64,000 nt of DNA from NCBI RefSeq assembly GCF_003846185.1, contig NZ_ML123034.1, positions 601,190 to 665,189 on the forward strand, in the 5' to 3' direction. Positions 9,095-18,588 of this stretch are shown here, in pieces; the first letter of the stretch is position 1, and the number at the start of each line of letters is the position of its first letter. The notes under the pieces were generated by a model. The model was given only the letters and a program-made list of their open reading frames with translations, searched no databases and had not been told where the DNA came from. This stretch comes from Streptomyces sp. ADI96-02. Its GTDB lineage: Bacteria > Actinomycetota > Actinomycetes > Streptomycetales > Streptomycetaceae. The translations under genes and the position numbers were made by a program.

Positions 9095-10086
9095 CCCCAC
9101 CACCACCTGCGACCAGGCCCCTCACCACCACCAACGCCCGGCGCAGGCTCGCCGCACCCACCGTCGCCATGCTCCCCCGCATCGCCGACTCCCTGTCCTT
9201 CCTCTACCTCGACATCGTCCGCATCCACCAGGACGACACCGGGGTCTGCGCAGAAGTCACCAGCGAACAACGAGGAACAGAAACCGTCTACCTCCCCACC
9301 GCAGCCCTCAGCTGCGTCCTTCTCGGCCCCGGCACCTCCATCACCGCCCGGGCCCTCACCACCTTCGCCAGAAACGGCACCACCGTCATCACCGCCGGAT
9401 CAGGAGGCGTCCGCTGCTACTCCGCCGCCGTCCCAGAATCCCTCACCACGCTCTGGCTCGAACGCCAGACCCGCGCCTGGGCCGACGACGCCCACCGCCT
9501 CGCCATCGCCCGGGCCATGTACGAACTCCGCTTCGGAGACGGCACCGCAACCAACGGCACCAACCTCGACAAGCTCCGAGGCATGGAGGGCCAACGCGTC
9601 AAAGCCCACTACCAACTCCTGGCCCGGCAGTACAAAATCGGCCGCTTCCGCCGCGCCTACGACCCCGCCTCCTGGGACAGCCAGGACCCCGTCAACCTCG
9701 CCCTGTCCTCGGCCAACACCTGCCTCTACGGAATCGTGCACGCAGCCATCACCGCGCTCGGCTGCTCACCCGCCCTCGGATTCGTCCACAGCGGCAACCA
9801 GCAAGCATTCGTCTACGACATCGCCGACCTCTACAAGGCAGAACTAACCATTCCCCTGGCCTTCTCCCTTCACGCCTCACCCAATCCCGAAGGCGAAGCA
9901 CGCCGCTCCTTCCGCCACGAACTACGCCTCTTCCAACTGCTCCCCCGCATCGTCACCGACATCCAACAACTCCTCGACCCGGACCACACCTACGAACAGC
10001 CCGACGCTGAAGAACAAATGGTCGACCTCTGGGACCCGGTAGCCGGCTCCGTACCGGCAGGCGTCAACCACGGGAAACAACCATGA
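9091..10086 (+). CDS. cas1: CRISPR integrase Cas1 (type I-E)
   Basis: A 331-residue Cas1e, the catalytic subunit of the spacer integrase. It has the MEGQRVKAHYQ segment (metal-binding Glu), the conserved His in LGFVHSGNQQAFVYDIADLYK and the acidic residues of that same stretch. The start overlaps casE by four bases. The C-terminal 30 residues after DIQQLLD are poorly conserved tail. Intact catalytic residues imply the locus can still acquire spacers. Confidence 0.96.
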   Translation: MTPPPPATRPLTTTNARRRLAAPTVAMLPRIADSLSFLYLDIVRIHQDDTGVCAEVTSEQRGTETVYLPTAALSCVLLGPGTSITARALTTFARNGTTVITAGSGGVRCYSAAVPESLTTLWLERQTRAWADDAHRLAIARAMYELRFGDGTATNGTNLDKLRGMEGQRVKAHYQLLARQYKIGRFRRAYDPASWDSQDPVNLALSSANTCLYGIVHAAITALGCSPALGFVHSGNQQAFVYDIADLYKAELTIPLAFSLHASPNPEGEARRSFRHELRLFQLLPRIVTDIQQLLDPDHTYEQPDAEEQMVDLWDPVAGSVPAGVNHGKQP

Positions 10087-10111
10087 CGCTCCCGGCGGAA
10101 GGACACCGGCC

Positions 10112-10423
10112 ATGTCCTCGATGATCGTCATCTCAGCCACCGCCGTACCCGATCACCTCCGCGGCGCGCTCACCCGCTGGCTCCTGGAAGTCACGCCCGA
10201 GCTGTACGTCGGCACCGTCTCGGCCAAAGTCCGCGACGAACTCTGGTCGGCGGTCGCCGCCTGCACCAAGGACGGTGTGGCAGTTCTCGCCCACCCCGCC
10301 GACAACGAACAGGGCTTCCAGCTACGCACAGCAGGCACCCGCCGCCGCGAACCCATCGACTTCGACGGCCTCACCCTGATCGCCTTCCAACGAGAAGGTC
10401 AAGAAATGGCAAACCCCCTCTAA
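10112..10423 (+). CDS. cas2: CRISPR-associated protein Cas2 (type I-E)
   Basis: A 103-residue Cas2e, the structural partner of Cas1 in spacer integration. It matches the family pattern from MIVISATAVPDHLRGALTRWLLE through GVFVGT-like LYVGTVSAKVRDELW. A GGAAGGAC ribosome site lies just before the ATG at 10112. Its stop is only 18 bases before the first repeat of array 2, so any leader for that array must overlap this gene's 3' end or be absent. Confidence 0.95.
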   Translation: MSSMIVISATAVPDHLRGALTRWLLEVTPELYVGTVSAKVRDELWSAVAACTKDGVAVLAHPADNEQGFQLRTAGTRRREPIDFDGLTLIAFQREGQEMANPL

Positions 10424-10441
10424 CGCCCCAGGTCACGAAGG

Positions 10442-10897
10442 GTGGTCTCCGCGCGAGCGGAGGTGAGCCGTAGTCGGCCATGCCCCACGGGGTGCAGCAC
10501 CCGTGGTCTCCGCGCGAGCGGAGGTGAGCCGATGTCGTCTCGGCAGGGGTAGAACTCGCCCTTGTGGTCTCCGCGCGAGCGGAGGTGAGCCGCCCGCCCC
10601 CGCCAGCAGGTGGGCCGACTTTCAGTGGTCTCCGCGCGAGCGGAGGTGAGCCGCCTCCTACGGGTACTTCGCCGAAGCCGACCCGGTGGTCTCCGCGCGA
10701 GCGGAGGTGAGCCGGCGGCACGGAAACCGGCGGGGCAGCCAAGCCCGTGGTCTCCGCGCGAGCGGAGGTGAGCCGACGATCAGCAGCCGACACCGAGCGA
10801 CCGCCACGTGGTCTCCGCGCGAGCGGAGGTGAGCCGGCCTCGCCGGATCGCCTTCTCCTTCTCCCCCGGTGGTCTCCGCGCGAGCGGAGGTGAGCCC
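10442..10897 (+). CRISPR. Type I-E CRISPR array 2 (8 repeats)
   Basis: Eight 29-base repeats start at 10442, 10503, 10564, 10625, 10686, 10747, 10808 and 10869 with seven 32-base spacers. The repeat begins GTGGTCTCCGCGCG and ends GAGGTGAGCCG, in the crRNA orientation on the plus strand. It differs from array 1 at the fourth base (G here, C there). The last repeat is altered at its 3' end (GAGCCCG instead of GAGCCG), as expected for the leader-distal terminal repeat, so the growing end should face cas2. Confidence 0.97.
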
Positions 10898-10981
10898 GTA
10901 GCGAGCCTGCGGAGGTCGCCGTCTCTCCCCGTCGGCGGCCTTCGGCATCCCCGGCCGTGAGTCGACACCGCCCAAACAACG

Positions 10982-11353
10982 TCAGGGCGTCGTGCCCGCC
11001 GGTTCGGCGTAGACGTACTCCTCGATCCCATCGATGAGACCGCCCTCGAACCGGAAGTACACCGCAGCGTGCACCGTGCTGCGGGACCCGTCGCTCATCA
11101 CCAGGTGGAGTACGTGCTGCTGGAACACCTCGTCCTGGCTCTGGAACTGGCGGATCACGTCGTAGCGCAACGAATCGACGTTCCCGACAAAGGACTTGAA
11201 CTGGTCCAGGCTCTCGTCGATCGGCTGTTCGCCCTTGCCGTCGTTCTGCCGCACTGTGGCGGCACCGGTGCACATCGCCTGGGCTCCGGAGAAGTCGAAT
11301 GCCTCCAGGCTCCGCAGAAACTGGTTCACCTGATCACTGACGCCCTGCTCCAT
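10982..11353 (-). CDS. SnoaL/NTF2-like small protein (possible cyclase or isomerase)
   Basis: A 123-residue protein of the NTF2-like fold. Seen: an N-terminal helix pair (VNQFLRSLEAFDFSGAQAM) and a strand-rich C-terminal half with VHAAVYFRFEGGLIDGIEEYVY, the usual pattern of SnoaL-like and ketosteroid-isomerase-like proteins. An AAGGGA ribosome site precedes the ATG. Some SnoaL relatives catalyse intramolecular aldol closure of polyketides. It lies just downstream of the carboxylic acid reductase gene on the same strand, so a role in closing a ring from the aldehyde product is a reasonable inference. It could equally be an unrelated protein at the cluster edge. Confidence 0.7.
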   Translation of the reverse strand: MEQGVSDQVNQFLRSLEAFDFSGAQAMCTGAATVRQNDGKGEQPIDESLDQFKSFVGNVDSLRYDVIRQFQSQDEVFQQHVLHLVMSDGSRSTVHAAVYFRFEGGLIDGIEEYVYAEPAGTTP

Positions 11354-11464
11354 GTCGGGTCCCTTTTCGCCGCTTCTCGTTGAGTGCAGTGCTGATGGAA
11401 TCGGCGCTGCTGACTTCTCGTTCCGCCCTGTTCGAAAGCGCTCCGGGTCACTGGTCTCACGTGC

Positions 11465-14400
11465 TCAGGAGAGCAGGTCGAGTCCGCGCAGGTCCGTGAC
11501 GTACTTGCGCAGGAGAGCCGCCGACACATGGGGAATGTCCCCTTCCGGGCCGATTTTCGCCGCTCGCACCGCAGCGTGGAAGCGCTCCGCCGGGAGCGCT
11601 GAACCCGGGACGCCTTCGGCCGGTTGCGTGAAGGCGTGCAGCAGAGGAAGCAGTGAGCGCTGACGTTGCTTCTCCGGCAGGGTGCGGAGCGCCGCGGTGA
11701 AGCGGGTGAGCCATGCGGCGTAGTCGTCGATCCGTTGGATCGGGTGGCCGGCCTCGATGAGCCAGTCGACGAAGGTGTCCAGCGAGATGCCGTCGTCGTG
11801 CGGGTTCAGCACGTTGAAGGTCCGGTGGTCGGCAGCGGCCCGTGCGCCCAGCGAGGCGATGGCCTCCGCGGTGAAGTCGACCGGCAGGCCGTCGTAGTGG
11901 GCGCGAGTGCCTGACCGGTAGAACGAGCCGGGCGCGATGCCGGTGGCGACCAGGCTCATCAGCAGGCGGGTGAACAGGTCGGGCACGTTGATCTGGCCGC
12001 GATACCTGCTGTGCGCCAGGATGATGTTGGACCGGAAGGTGGCGACCGGCAGACCGTACCGGTCGTGTGCCTCCCGGAGCAGGACTTCCCCGGCCCACTT
12101 GCTGGTCGCGTATCCGTCGGCGTAGCCCTGGCCGAGGGGCCGCACCGGGCTGGTGGCGCGGATGTCGGCTTCCTCGTCCGCTGCCCCGGTGGCGGGTCCG
12201 AGGCATACGGCGACGGTCGAGACGTAGGTGACGGGCTTCATCCGCGTGGTGAGCGCCAACCTGATGAGTTCGGCGGTGCCGACGACGTTGGGGCCGAACA
12301 ACTGGCTGTAGGGCAGCACGTGGTTGACCAGGGCGGCCGGATGGACGATCAGGTCCACGGTGTCGGTCAGCCTCAGCCAGGTGTCCTCCGCCAGGCCCAG
12401 CCGCGGCTCGCCGATGTCCCCCGCGAGCACTTCCAGGACGCCGTCGGCCGCCGTCCGGTATCGCCGGAGCAGCGCGGCGTCACCGCTGTCGAAGGCTCCG
12501 TCCAGCCGCTTCGCCGCCTCGGCCGCGTCGCTTGCGCGGACGACGCAGATCAGCCGGCCGCCCGACGACGCCAGCCGCTCCAGCCATTCCAGGCAGAGGA
12601 ACCGGCCGAGGTAGCCGGTGGCCCCGGTCAGCAGGACGGTCCGTACGTCTTCGTCGGGGCGCGGGAGCGTCGAGGCGGCGGTAAGCGTGGGTGTGTCGAG
12701 GAACTTCTCCAGGGTGAGGTCATCGGCGCGGACCTCGGTGCTGTGTTCTCCGTGCACGGAGGCGAACGTCGGCCGGGGCGCCCCGGGCCGCCGGCGTTCC
12801 GTCTCGATGTACTGCGACACCCTCGCCAGGTCGTTGGCCGGGCTGATGACCACGCCGACCGGGACGTCGACGTGGAAGACCTCCTTCATCAGCTGGGAGA
12901 AGGACAGCGCGGAGAGGGAGTCCCCGCCGAGGTCGGTGAAGTGCGCGTCGGTGCTCAGCTGGGAGTTCGGGCAGCCCAGGAGCGCCTGGGCGGCCCGGCT
13001 GACCGTCTCCATAACCGGCCGGTCCGCTCCCGACTGCCGCAGCTCGCGCAACTGCCGCTCCTGCCCGTCGGCGAGTTGGACATACAGTCGTTCGAGAGCG
13101 TCGCCGTAGCGCTCCTTGAGCCGGGGGCGCAGCAGTTTGTGGCTCTCGGTGTAGAGGCCGTTCTCGGGGCTGAAGGGCTCGGTCTCGATCAGGAAGTCGC
13201 GTGGGATCTCGTACGAGTTGAGCTCGGCTTCCTTCGCGATCCGCTGGAGCGATTCCGTGAGCAGCGGCCTGAGCGATTCGGCGTCGCCGCCGCACCCGGC
13301 CAGCGCGGCCGGGGTCGGCACCACCACCGCGAGCAGATAGGCGCGCTCGCTGTTGCCGTACACGTAGAGGTGCTGGATGAGGGGGCTGGCGAGAAACACG
13401 GTCTCCAGGCGGGACACGGCCACGAACTCGCCCTGGGACAGCTTCAGTGTGTCCTTGGTGCGGTCGACGTAGACCAGCCGGTCGGGTCCGGTCTCGGCGA
13501 AGACGTCGCCGGTCCGGTAGTAGCCGTCCGCGTCGAAGATCGTGGCGGTGAGCTCGGGGCGCCGGTAGTAACCGGGGATGAGCGTCTGCGACTTCAGCAG
13601 CAGCTCCCCGCGGGGATACGGAACGTCGGTCGCGTAGTAGCCCAGTTCCGGGACGTCCACCAGCTTGTAGTCGAGGACCGGCGGACGCTGGACCACCGTG
13701 TCCAGCAGCACCCCGCCCGCTTCGGTGGAGCCGTAACCGGTGTACAGGTGGAAGCCCAGGACGGATTCGACGAAGGCCGCGAGTCCGGCGGAGAGCGGGG
13801 CGGTCCCGACGAACGCCTTGGTGACGCGTCCGCCCAGGAAGTTCTCCCGCAGGTCCTTCCTCACCGCCGCCGGGATGTCGCCCGACTCGTCGGCCCGGCG
13901 GTCGAGTTCGCTTCGGTACTGCTGGAGGAGCATGTCGCACAGGCGCGGCACCATGGTCAGCTCCGTGGGGCGGACCAGTGCGACGTCCTCGAAGAGGGTG
14001 GACAGGTCGCTCTCGGCCGTGAAGTAGCCGACGCCTCCCTTCACGAGCGAGCCCATCACCGCGTAGCGGCCGGCGAGGTGGCTCTGCGGCATGTAGAGGA
14101 CGCTGATCGCGGGTACGTCGGCCGCCCCGTAGCTGAACCCGTACCACGCGGTGCCGACGAGTCGTTGGGTGTACATGGCGCCCTTGGGGGCGCCGGTGCT
14201 GCCGGAGGTGTAGATGAGCAGGGACAGCGGATCCTCGCCCGGGGCCGCGGTGAACAGGGGCGGAGGCGGCAGTTCGCCTCCCTCGTCGATCAGCGTGGCC
14301 AGTGTGTCGACGGCCACCGTCCGTCCGGACCCGGCCAGGCGCCGCCGGGCGGACGCCAGGGCGTCGCGGCGTCCGGCGATCCCGGGATCGTAGTCGAACA

Positions 14401-14911
14401 CGATCAGGCGCTGGATCGAGCTCGACCCGGTGATCACGTCGACGGCGGTGTCCAGGCGTTCGACGCTCGCGGCGAGGACGCGCGGCTCGGTCTCGGCGAC
14501 GATGGGCCTCAGTCGGGACAGCGGCGCGCCGGACTGGAGGGGCACGGGCACGATTCCCCGGTGGATGCAGGCCAGGTCGAGCGTCGCGTAGTCGATGCTG
14601 GTGAAGCCCAGGGTGCAGAGCCGGTCGCCCGGTCGCAGCGGGTACTCCGTGTCGTGGTGCCACCGGCCGGCCACCGCGCGGACGCGTGCCCAGAGTTCGC
14701 GGTAGCTGATGGTGTCGAATCGCGGCAGGAGGCGTGCCGTCGCCGGATCCTTGGCGCGTTCGCCGAGGGCCGGCCGGTCCCCGTGGCTCTCCATGACGGC
14801 CGCCATGACCTCGGCCAGCGCCTCGCCCGGATCGACGGACGCCAGAACCTCGGCGAGCCCCTTGCCCGGGTCCTGCGCCGACGGAGTGGTCGCATGCGGC
14901 GGTTCGGCCAT
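11465..14911 (-). CDS. Carboxylic acid reductase (adenylation-carrier-reductase)
   Basis: A 1148-residue carboxylic acid reductase, close to the family's usual 1170. The adenylation domain covers about residues 1-620 with [11 protein letters not shown] near 235. The carrier domain has GGDSLS (phosphopantetheine Ser) near 662. The terminal thioester reductase covers about 760-1148, with TGATGYLG near 764 and the YATSK catalytic pair. Known reaction: ATP-dependent activation of a free acid, transfer to the carrier arm and NADPH reduction to an aldehyde; a phosphopantetheinyl transferase is needed and none is seen here. GGGAGGA seven bases before the ATG fixes the start; the frame stays open 75 codons further upstream. 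In context the likely substrate is the acid released by the PKS thioesterase (inference). Confidence 0.92.
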   Translation of the reverse strand: MAEPPHATTPSAQDPGKGLAEVLASVDPGEALAEVMAAVMESHGDRPALGERAKDPATARLLPRFDTISYRELWARVRAVAGRWHHDTEYPLRPGDRLCTLGFTSIDYATLDLACIHRGIVPVPLQSGAPLSRLRPIVAETEPRVLAASVERLDTAVDVITGSSSIQRLIVFDYDPGIAGRRDALASARRRLAGSGRTVAVDTLATLIDEGGELPPPPLFTAAPGEDPLSLLIYTSGSTGAPKGAMYTQRLVGTAWYGFSYGAADVPAISVLYMPQSHLAGRYAVMGSLVKGGVGYFTAESDLSTLFEDVALVRPTELTMVPRLCDMLLQQYRSELDRRADESGDIPAAVRKDLRENFLGGRVTKAFVGTAPLSAGLAAFVESVLGFHLYTGYGSTEAGGVLLDTVVQRPPVLDYKLVDVPELGYYATDVPYPRGELLLKSQTLIPGYYRRPELTATIFDADGYYRTGDVFAETGPDRLVYVDRTKDTLKLSQGEFVAVSRLETVFLASPLIQHLYVYGNSERAYLLAVVVPTPAALAGCGGDAESLRPLLTESLQRIAKEAELNSYEIPRDFLIETEPFSPENGLYTESHKLLRPRLKERYGDALERLYVQLADGQERQLRELRQSGADRPVMETVSRAAQALLGCPNSQLSTDAHFTDLGGDSLSALSFSQLMKEVFHVDVPVGVVISPANDLARVSQYIETERRRPGAPRPTFASVHGEHSTEVRADDLTLEKFLDTPTLTAASTLPRPDEDVRTVLLTGATGYLGRFLCLEWLERLASSGGRLICVVRASDAAEAAKRLDGAFDSGDAALLRRYRTAADGVLEVLAGDIGEPRLGLAEDTWLRLTDTVDLIVHPAALVNHVLPYSQLFGPNVVGTAELIRLALTTRMKPVTYVSTVAVCLGPATGAADEEADIRATSPVRPLGQGYADGYATSKWAGEVLLREAHDRYGLPVATFRSNIILAHSRYRGQINVPDLFTRLLMSLVATGIAPGSFYRSGTRAHYDGLPVDFTAEAIASLGARAAADHRTFNVLNPHDDGISLDTFVDWLIEAGHPIQRIDDYAAWLTRFTAALRTLPEKQRQRSLLPLLHAFTQPAEGVPGSALPAERFHAAVRAAKIGPEGDIPHVSAALLRKYVTDLRGLDLLS

Positions 14912-15009
14912 GACGGGTCCTCCCGTGGCGTTGCGTGGTGGGGCGGGTCGTGTGCGGTCGGGGTGGTGCGCGTTCGGCGGCCCGGCGGCGGTGCGGGCCG
15001 ATGCGGACG

Positions 15010-16203
15010 TCACCAGTCGACCGGCAGCGCGGCCACTCCGCGGATGAGGCGCTCGGTCCGCCAGGACAGCTGGTCGGCCGGGACGGAGAGTCGCAGGCCG
15101 GGCAGGCGGTCGATGAGGGTTTCGAGGACGACGCACAGTTCGACCCGGGCCAGTTGTGCGCCGAGGCAGTGGTGGATGCCGTGCCCGTAGGTGACGTGCG
15201 GGATCTGCCCGCGGTGGAAGTCGATCTCCTCGGGCCGGTCGAACACCTCGGAGTCCCGGTTGGCCATGCCCAGTTCGGCCACCACCGCGTCACCGGCGCG
15301 GATGAGCTGCCCGCTCAGTTCCAGGTCCTCGGTGGCGATACGGGTGAAGCCGGCGGTGGCGCTGATCGGGATGAACCGGGAGAGTTCCTCGACCGCGTTG
15401 GGGATGAGGGAGCGGTCGGCGACGAGTTGCCGCCAGAGGCCGGGCTGGGTGAGCAGCGTGTAGACGAAGTTGCCGATCTGGTTGGCGGTGGCCTCCTGGC
15501 CGGCGGACAGCAGGCTGACGCCCAGGCTGACCAGTTCCTCCTCGCTGAGCGGGTCCTTCTCGTTGTCGGCGGCCAGCTCTCCCAGGAGGTCGTCGGTGGG
15601 GTCGGTGCGGCGCTGCGCGATGAGGTCCGCGAGGTAGTCGCCGAGCTGTCCGCGGGCCCATGCGGACTGCTGCGGGTCGTCGAGGATCAGCAGGCCGTCC
15701 ACCCACTCGGTGAACCGGTCCTGGTCGGCCGGGGGCACGCCGAGCATTTCGCAGATCACCGTGATCGGCAGCGGCCACGTCAGGACCGCTGTCAGGTCGG
15801 CGGGGCCGCCCGCCTCCGTCATGGTGTCGACCAGGCCGTTCACGATCTCCTGGATGCGCGGGCGCAGTGCCTCGATGCTGCGTACGGTGAACGAGCGCAT
15901 CACCCGGCGCCGCAGCCGGCTGTGGTCCGGCGGGTCCATGCCCATGATGGACGTCGACGGCGGGGCGACCGCGACGGTGCGGGGTACGTGGTCGCCCGCG
16001 GCGGCGGCGCGGCTGAACCGGGGGTCCGACAGCACGGTCTTGACGTCGGCGTGCCGTGTGACCAGCCAGCCCTCGCCTCCGAAGGGCAACCGCACGCGGA
16101 GCACCGGCCGTTCACCGCAGATCTCGACCAGCGTGGGGTCCAGGTCGAGCCGGTCGACCGGACCGAACGGGTAGGCCCGTACCTCTTCTCCTGCCGCGGT
16201 CAT
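15010..16203 (-). CDS. Cytochrome P450
   Basis: A 397-residue bacterial class I-type P450. Visible motifs: I-helix AGQEAT, ExxR in EELSR, and the heme-binding loop [14 protein letters not shown] with its Cys near residue 345. No redox partner gene is adjacent. The ATG at 16203 follows a GGAAGGA ribosome site; the frame is open further upstream, but those codons have no P450 similarity. Same strand as the SDR upstream and the carboxylic acid reductase downstream, with about 100-base gaps, so possibly one operon. Likely a tailoring hydroxylase or oxidase for the glutarimide polyketide; the oxidised position cannot be read from sequence. Confidence 0.92.
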   Translation of the reverse strand: MTAAGEEVRAYPFGPVDRLDLDPTLVEICGERPVLRVRLPFGGEGWLVTRHADVKTVLSDPRFSRAAAAGDHVPRTVAVAPPSTSIMGMDPPDHSRLRRRVMRSFTVRSIEALRPRIQEIVNGLVDTMTEAGGPADLTAVLTWPLPITVICEMLGVPPADQDRFTEWVDGLLILDDPQQSAWARGQLGDYLADLIAQRRTDPTDDLLGELAADNEKDPLSEEELVSLGVSLLSAGQEATANQIGNFVYTLLTQPGLWRQLVADRSLIPNAVEELSRFIPISATAGFTRIATEDLELSGQLIRAGDAVVAELGMANRDSEVFDRPEEIDFHRGQIPHVTYGHGIHHCLGAQLARVELCVVLETLIDRLPGLRLSVPADQLSWRTERLIRGVAALPVDW

Positions 16204-16307
16204 CGTGTCAGTCCTTCCCGTGCTGCCGAGCGGTTGGCTGCGGATGTTCGGTGACGCGTCGACCGGTGTCGGGGTCCTTGGGCGGCCGGGAGCCGGTGCC
16301 GTGCGTC

Positions 16308-17096
16308 TCAGCACAGGCTCGCGGTCTTCCCGCCGTCGATGACGATGTTGCTGCCGGTGATCCACGACGCGCGGGGGGAGACCAGGAAGCTCACGGCGTC
16401 GGCGATGTCCTGCGCCTCGCCGAGGCGTCCGAGTGGAATCTCGGCGGCCCACTGCTCGGTGAGCTCGTCCTGGTCGCCGCCGAGGTGTTCGACGATCTGG
16501 GCGCGGGCGACGCCGGAGGCCGGCGTCTCCACGTTGCCCAGGCAGACGGAGACGACCCGGATGCCGTCCGGCGCCAACTCGGCGGAGAGACCTTTGCTGT
16601 AGGTCTCCAGGGCGGACTTGGCGGCGGCGTAGTGCAGGAGGGTCGGATAGGCCGCGATGGTCGCGATGGACGACACATGGACGATGGCGCCGCCGCTCTC
16701 ACGCATGGCGGGCACGAGGGCCGCGTTGAGCCGGACGGCGGCGAGGAAGTTGATGTCCATCGTGTACTGCCAGTCGTTCTCCAGGTCCAGCACGCTCTGG
16801 AACGAGCGGCATCCGCCGGCGTTGTTGACGATGATGTCCACACCGCCCAGCGTCTCCAGCGCGGTGTCCGCGAACCCGCGCACGCCCTCGGGCGTGCTGA
16901 GGTCCGCCTTGACGAACGCCGCGCCGGACGGTGTGTGTCCGCTGTCGTTGCGGGCGGAGGTGACCACGGTCGCTCCGGCGTCGAGCAGGTTCCGCGCGAT
17001 CGCGGCGCCGATGCCGCGGGTGCCGCCGGTGACCACGGCCCGCCGGCCCGCCAACTCGCCGGAGCCTGCCGCGGTGAGGCTGCTCTGCATCGCCAT
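16308..17096 (-). CDS. Short-chain dehydrogenase/reductase
   Basis: A 262-residue classical SDR. It has the cofactor loop VVTGGTRGIGAA near residue 20, NNAGG near 92, the catalytic Ser in HVSSIATIAAYP and the YAAAK catalytic Tyr/Lys near 158, followed by a WITGSNIVIDGG C-terminus. The ATG at 17096 has GGAGAGGAA upstream. It is the first gene of a minus-strand run leading to the P450 and carboxylic acid reductase, and faces the Old Yellow Enzyme gene across a 315-base regulatory gap. Probable role: oxidising or reducing a carbonyl/hydroxyl of the polyketide (inference from context). Confidence 0.9.
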   Translation of the reverse strand: MAMQSSLTAAGSGELAGRRAVVTGGTRGIGAAIARNLLDAGATVVTSARNDSGHTPSGAAFVKADLSTPEGVRGFADTALETLGGVDIIVNNAGGCRSFQSVLDLENDWQYTMDINFLAAVRLNAALVPAMRESGGAIVHVSSIATIAAYPTLLHYAAAKSALETYSKGLSAELAPDGIRVVSVCLGNVETPASGVARAQIVEHLGGDQDELTEQWAAEIPLGRLGEAQDIADAVSFLVSPRASWITGSNIVIDGGKTASLC

Positions 17097-17411
17097 GGGC
17101 TTCCTCTCCTTCCCTTCCGGTCCGTCATCCGACCGCGATGAGAAGGGAGCATCGCACTCCGTCCGCTCATGCGACGCGGAACCGCCGGCTCAAATATCCG
17201 CGCTCGGGTCGACACGGTCAAACTCATTCTGTCGATGCATTGGATCGCCTTGTGCAATGCATCGGCAGTGTGGTCAACGACGTCGATGATCGTGCACAAT
17301 CGGAAGGCGGCCGCGGCATTCTCCGCATCGCCTGAAAACCCTCCGCCGAATGTTCGGCCAGAAAAGCAGGGGAACGCCGTCCGGGCGGCGCCCCACAACT
17401 CGGGAGGCACC
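17097..17411. promoter_or_regulatory. Divergent promoter region between SDR and Old Yellow Enzyme genes
   Basis: A 315-base gap between divergently transcribed genes, more AT-rich than its surroundings at 17215-17350. It contains a perfect long inverted repeat (listed separately) and a second pair of arms, TTGTGCA at 17250-17256 and TGCACAA at 17293-17299, interlaced with the first. This clustering suggests a regulator controlling both directions. A GGGAGG ribosome site precedes the OYE start. Confidence 0.6.
17233..17264. promoter_or_regulatory. Inverted-repeat operator candidate
   Basis: Perfect ten-base arms CGATGCATTG (17233-17242) and CAATGCATCG (17255-17264) are separated by 12 bases. 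In a divergent promoter region this is a strong candidate binding site for a dimeric regulator. The nearby LysR-type protein encoded at 20346-21311 is one candidate; the SARP regulator usually prefers direct repeats. Which protein binds is not shown by the sequence. Confidence 0.6.
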
Positions 17412-18500
17412 ATGGCCAGTCTGGATGAACCGTTCACCGTGGGCGAGCTCACGGTTCCCAACCGGATCGTGATGGCCCCGATGACCAGAACGGCGTCCCC
17501 CGGTGGCGTGCCCGGACCGGATGTGGCGGAGTACTACGCCCGTCGGGCGGCCCACCACGTCGGACTGATCATCACCGAGGGCACCTACATCGGCCACCCC
17601 ACCGCCGCCGCCTACGACGACGTGCCCGACTTCCACGGCGAGCGGGCGCTCGCCGGCTGGTCCCATGTGGTGCGCCGGGTGCACGCGGCGGGCGGCCGGA
17701 TCATCCCGCAGTTGTGGCACACCGGAGCCGCGCGCACCGCGACCGATCCGCCCGCCGAGAGCCCGTCCGGGATCGGGCTGGACGGCGCGCGGGCCGGAAG
17801 GGCCATGACCCACCAGGACATCGACGACGCGGTGGCCGCCTTCGCGGAGGGCGCCGCGACCGCCGAGCGGCTCGGTTTCGACGGAGTCGAGTTGCACGGG
17901 GCGCACGGCTATCTGATCGACGACTTCCTGTGGACCCGGACCAACCGGCGTACCGACGGCTACGGCGGCGACCCGGACTCCCGCGCCCGCTTCGCCGTCG
18001 AGGTCGTGCGCGCGGTCCGCGGCGCGGTCAGCCCGGGGTTCCCGGTCTTCTTCCGGTTCTCCCAGTGGAAGCTCGGCGACTACGGGGCCCGCACCGCGGA
18101 GAGTCCGGACGAGCTGGGCCGGCTGCTGACGCCCCTGGCCGAGGCCGGGGTCGACGTGTTCCACGCCTCGACCCGGCGCTACTGGCTGCCGGAGTTCGAC
18201 GACAGCGCCCTCAACCTGGCCGGCTGGATACGCAAGCTCACCGGCCGGTCCACCGTGACGGTCGGCTCGGTCGGCATGGACCGGCAGTACGGCGAGGGCG
18301 ACTTCACCCAGGGCTTCACCGGTCCGTCCGATGTGACCGGCATCGACGAGCTGGTGGCCCGCCTGGAGCGCGACGAGTTCGACCTGGTCGCCGTGGGCCG
18401 ATCGCTGCTGGCCAACCCGGACTGGGCGGCACTGGCACTCCGCGGCGAGCTGGACCGGGCCGTCCCCTACGACCCGTCGGTCCTGCGGACCCTGGCCTGA
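17412..18500 (+). CDS. Old Yellow Enzyme-family NADH:flavin oxidoreductase
   Basis: A 362-residue FMN-dependent ene-reductase of the OYE / 12-oxophytodienoate reductase family. Seen: the N-terminal NRIVMAPMTRTAS, QLWHTG near residue 102, GFDGVELHGAHGYLIDDFL with the substrate-binding region near 160, NRRTDGYGG, and a C-terminal VAVGRSLLANPDW phosphate-binding segment. Family reaction: NAD(P)H reduction of an activated C=C bond next to a carbonyl. It is the only plus-strand gene in the polyketide cluster between the array and the SARP regulator. It could saturate a cyclohexenone or phenol-tautomer intermediate on the way to a cyclohexanone (inference). Confidence 0.92.
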   Translation: MASLDEPFTVGELTVPNRIVMAPMTRTASPGGVPGPDVAEYYARRAAHHVGLIITEGTYIGHPTAAAYDDVPDFHGERALAGWSHVVRRVHAAGGRIIPQLWHTGAARTATDPPAESPSGIGLDGARAGRAMTHQDIDDAVAAFAEGAATAERLGFDGVELHGAHGYLIDDFLWTRTNRRTDGYGGDPDSRARFAVEVVRAVRGAVSPGFPVFFRFSQWKLGDYGARTAESPDELGRLLTPLAEAGVDVFHASTRRYWLPEFDDSALNLAGWIRKLTGRSTVTVGSVGMDRQYGEGDFTQGFTGPSDVTGIDELVARLERDEFDLVAVGRSLLANPDWAALALRGELDRAVPYDPSVLRTLA

Positions 18501-18531
18501 CGGCCGCGCCGCCTCGGCGACGTCCCGGTGG

Positions 18532-18558
18532 AGCGGGGCCACCGGGACCGCCGTCACC
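18532..18558. terminator. Bidirectional hairpin terminator
   Basis: A perfect ten-base stem, GTCCCGGTGG (18532-18541) and CCACCGGGAC (18549-18558), with a seven-base loop. It lies between the convergent stops of the OYE gene and the condensation-domain gene. There is no U-tract, as is common for Streptomyces hairpins. Confidence 0.75.
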
Positions 18559-18588
18559 GCGGGCGCGGCCCGTGCGGCAGGACGGCCG

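Noticed and set aside
1..10897. Self-targeting spacers against the polyketide or isonitrile genes
   Set aside because: No match was noticed by eye, but this was not an exhaustive comparison; an alignment of all 18 complete spacers to the genome would decide.
10371..11273. Minus-strand open frame across array 2 and the small NTF2-like gene
   Set aside because: Again translated repeats; it overlaps the better-supported gene at 10982-11353 in another frame.
12011..15190. Long plus-strand open frame opposite the carboxylic acid reductase
   Set aside because: Shadow caused by high GC codon bias; the minus-strand frame has all A-T-R motifs.
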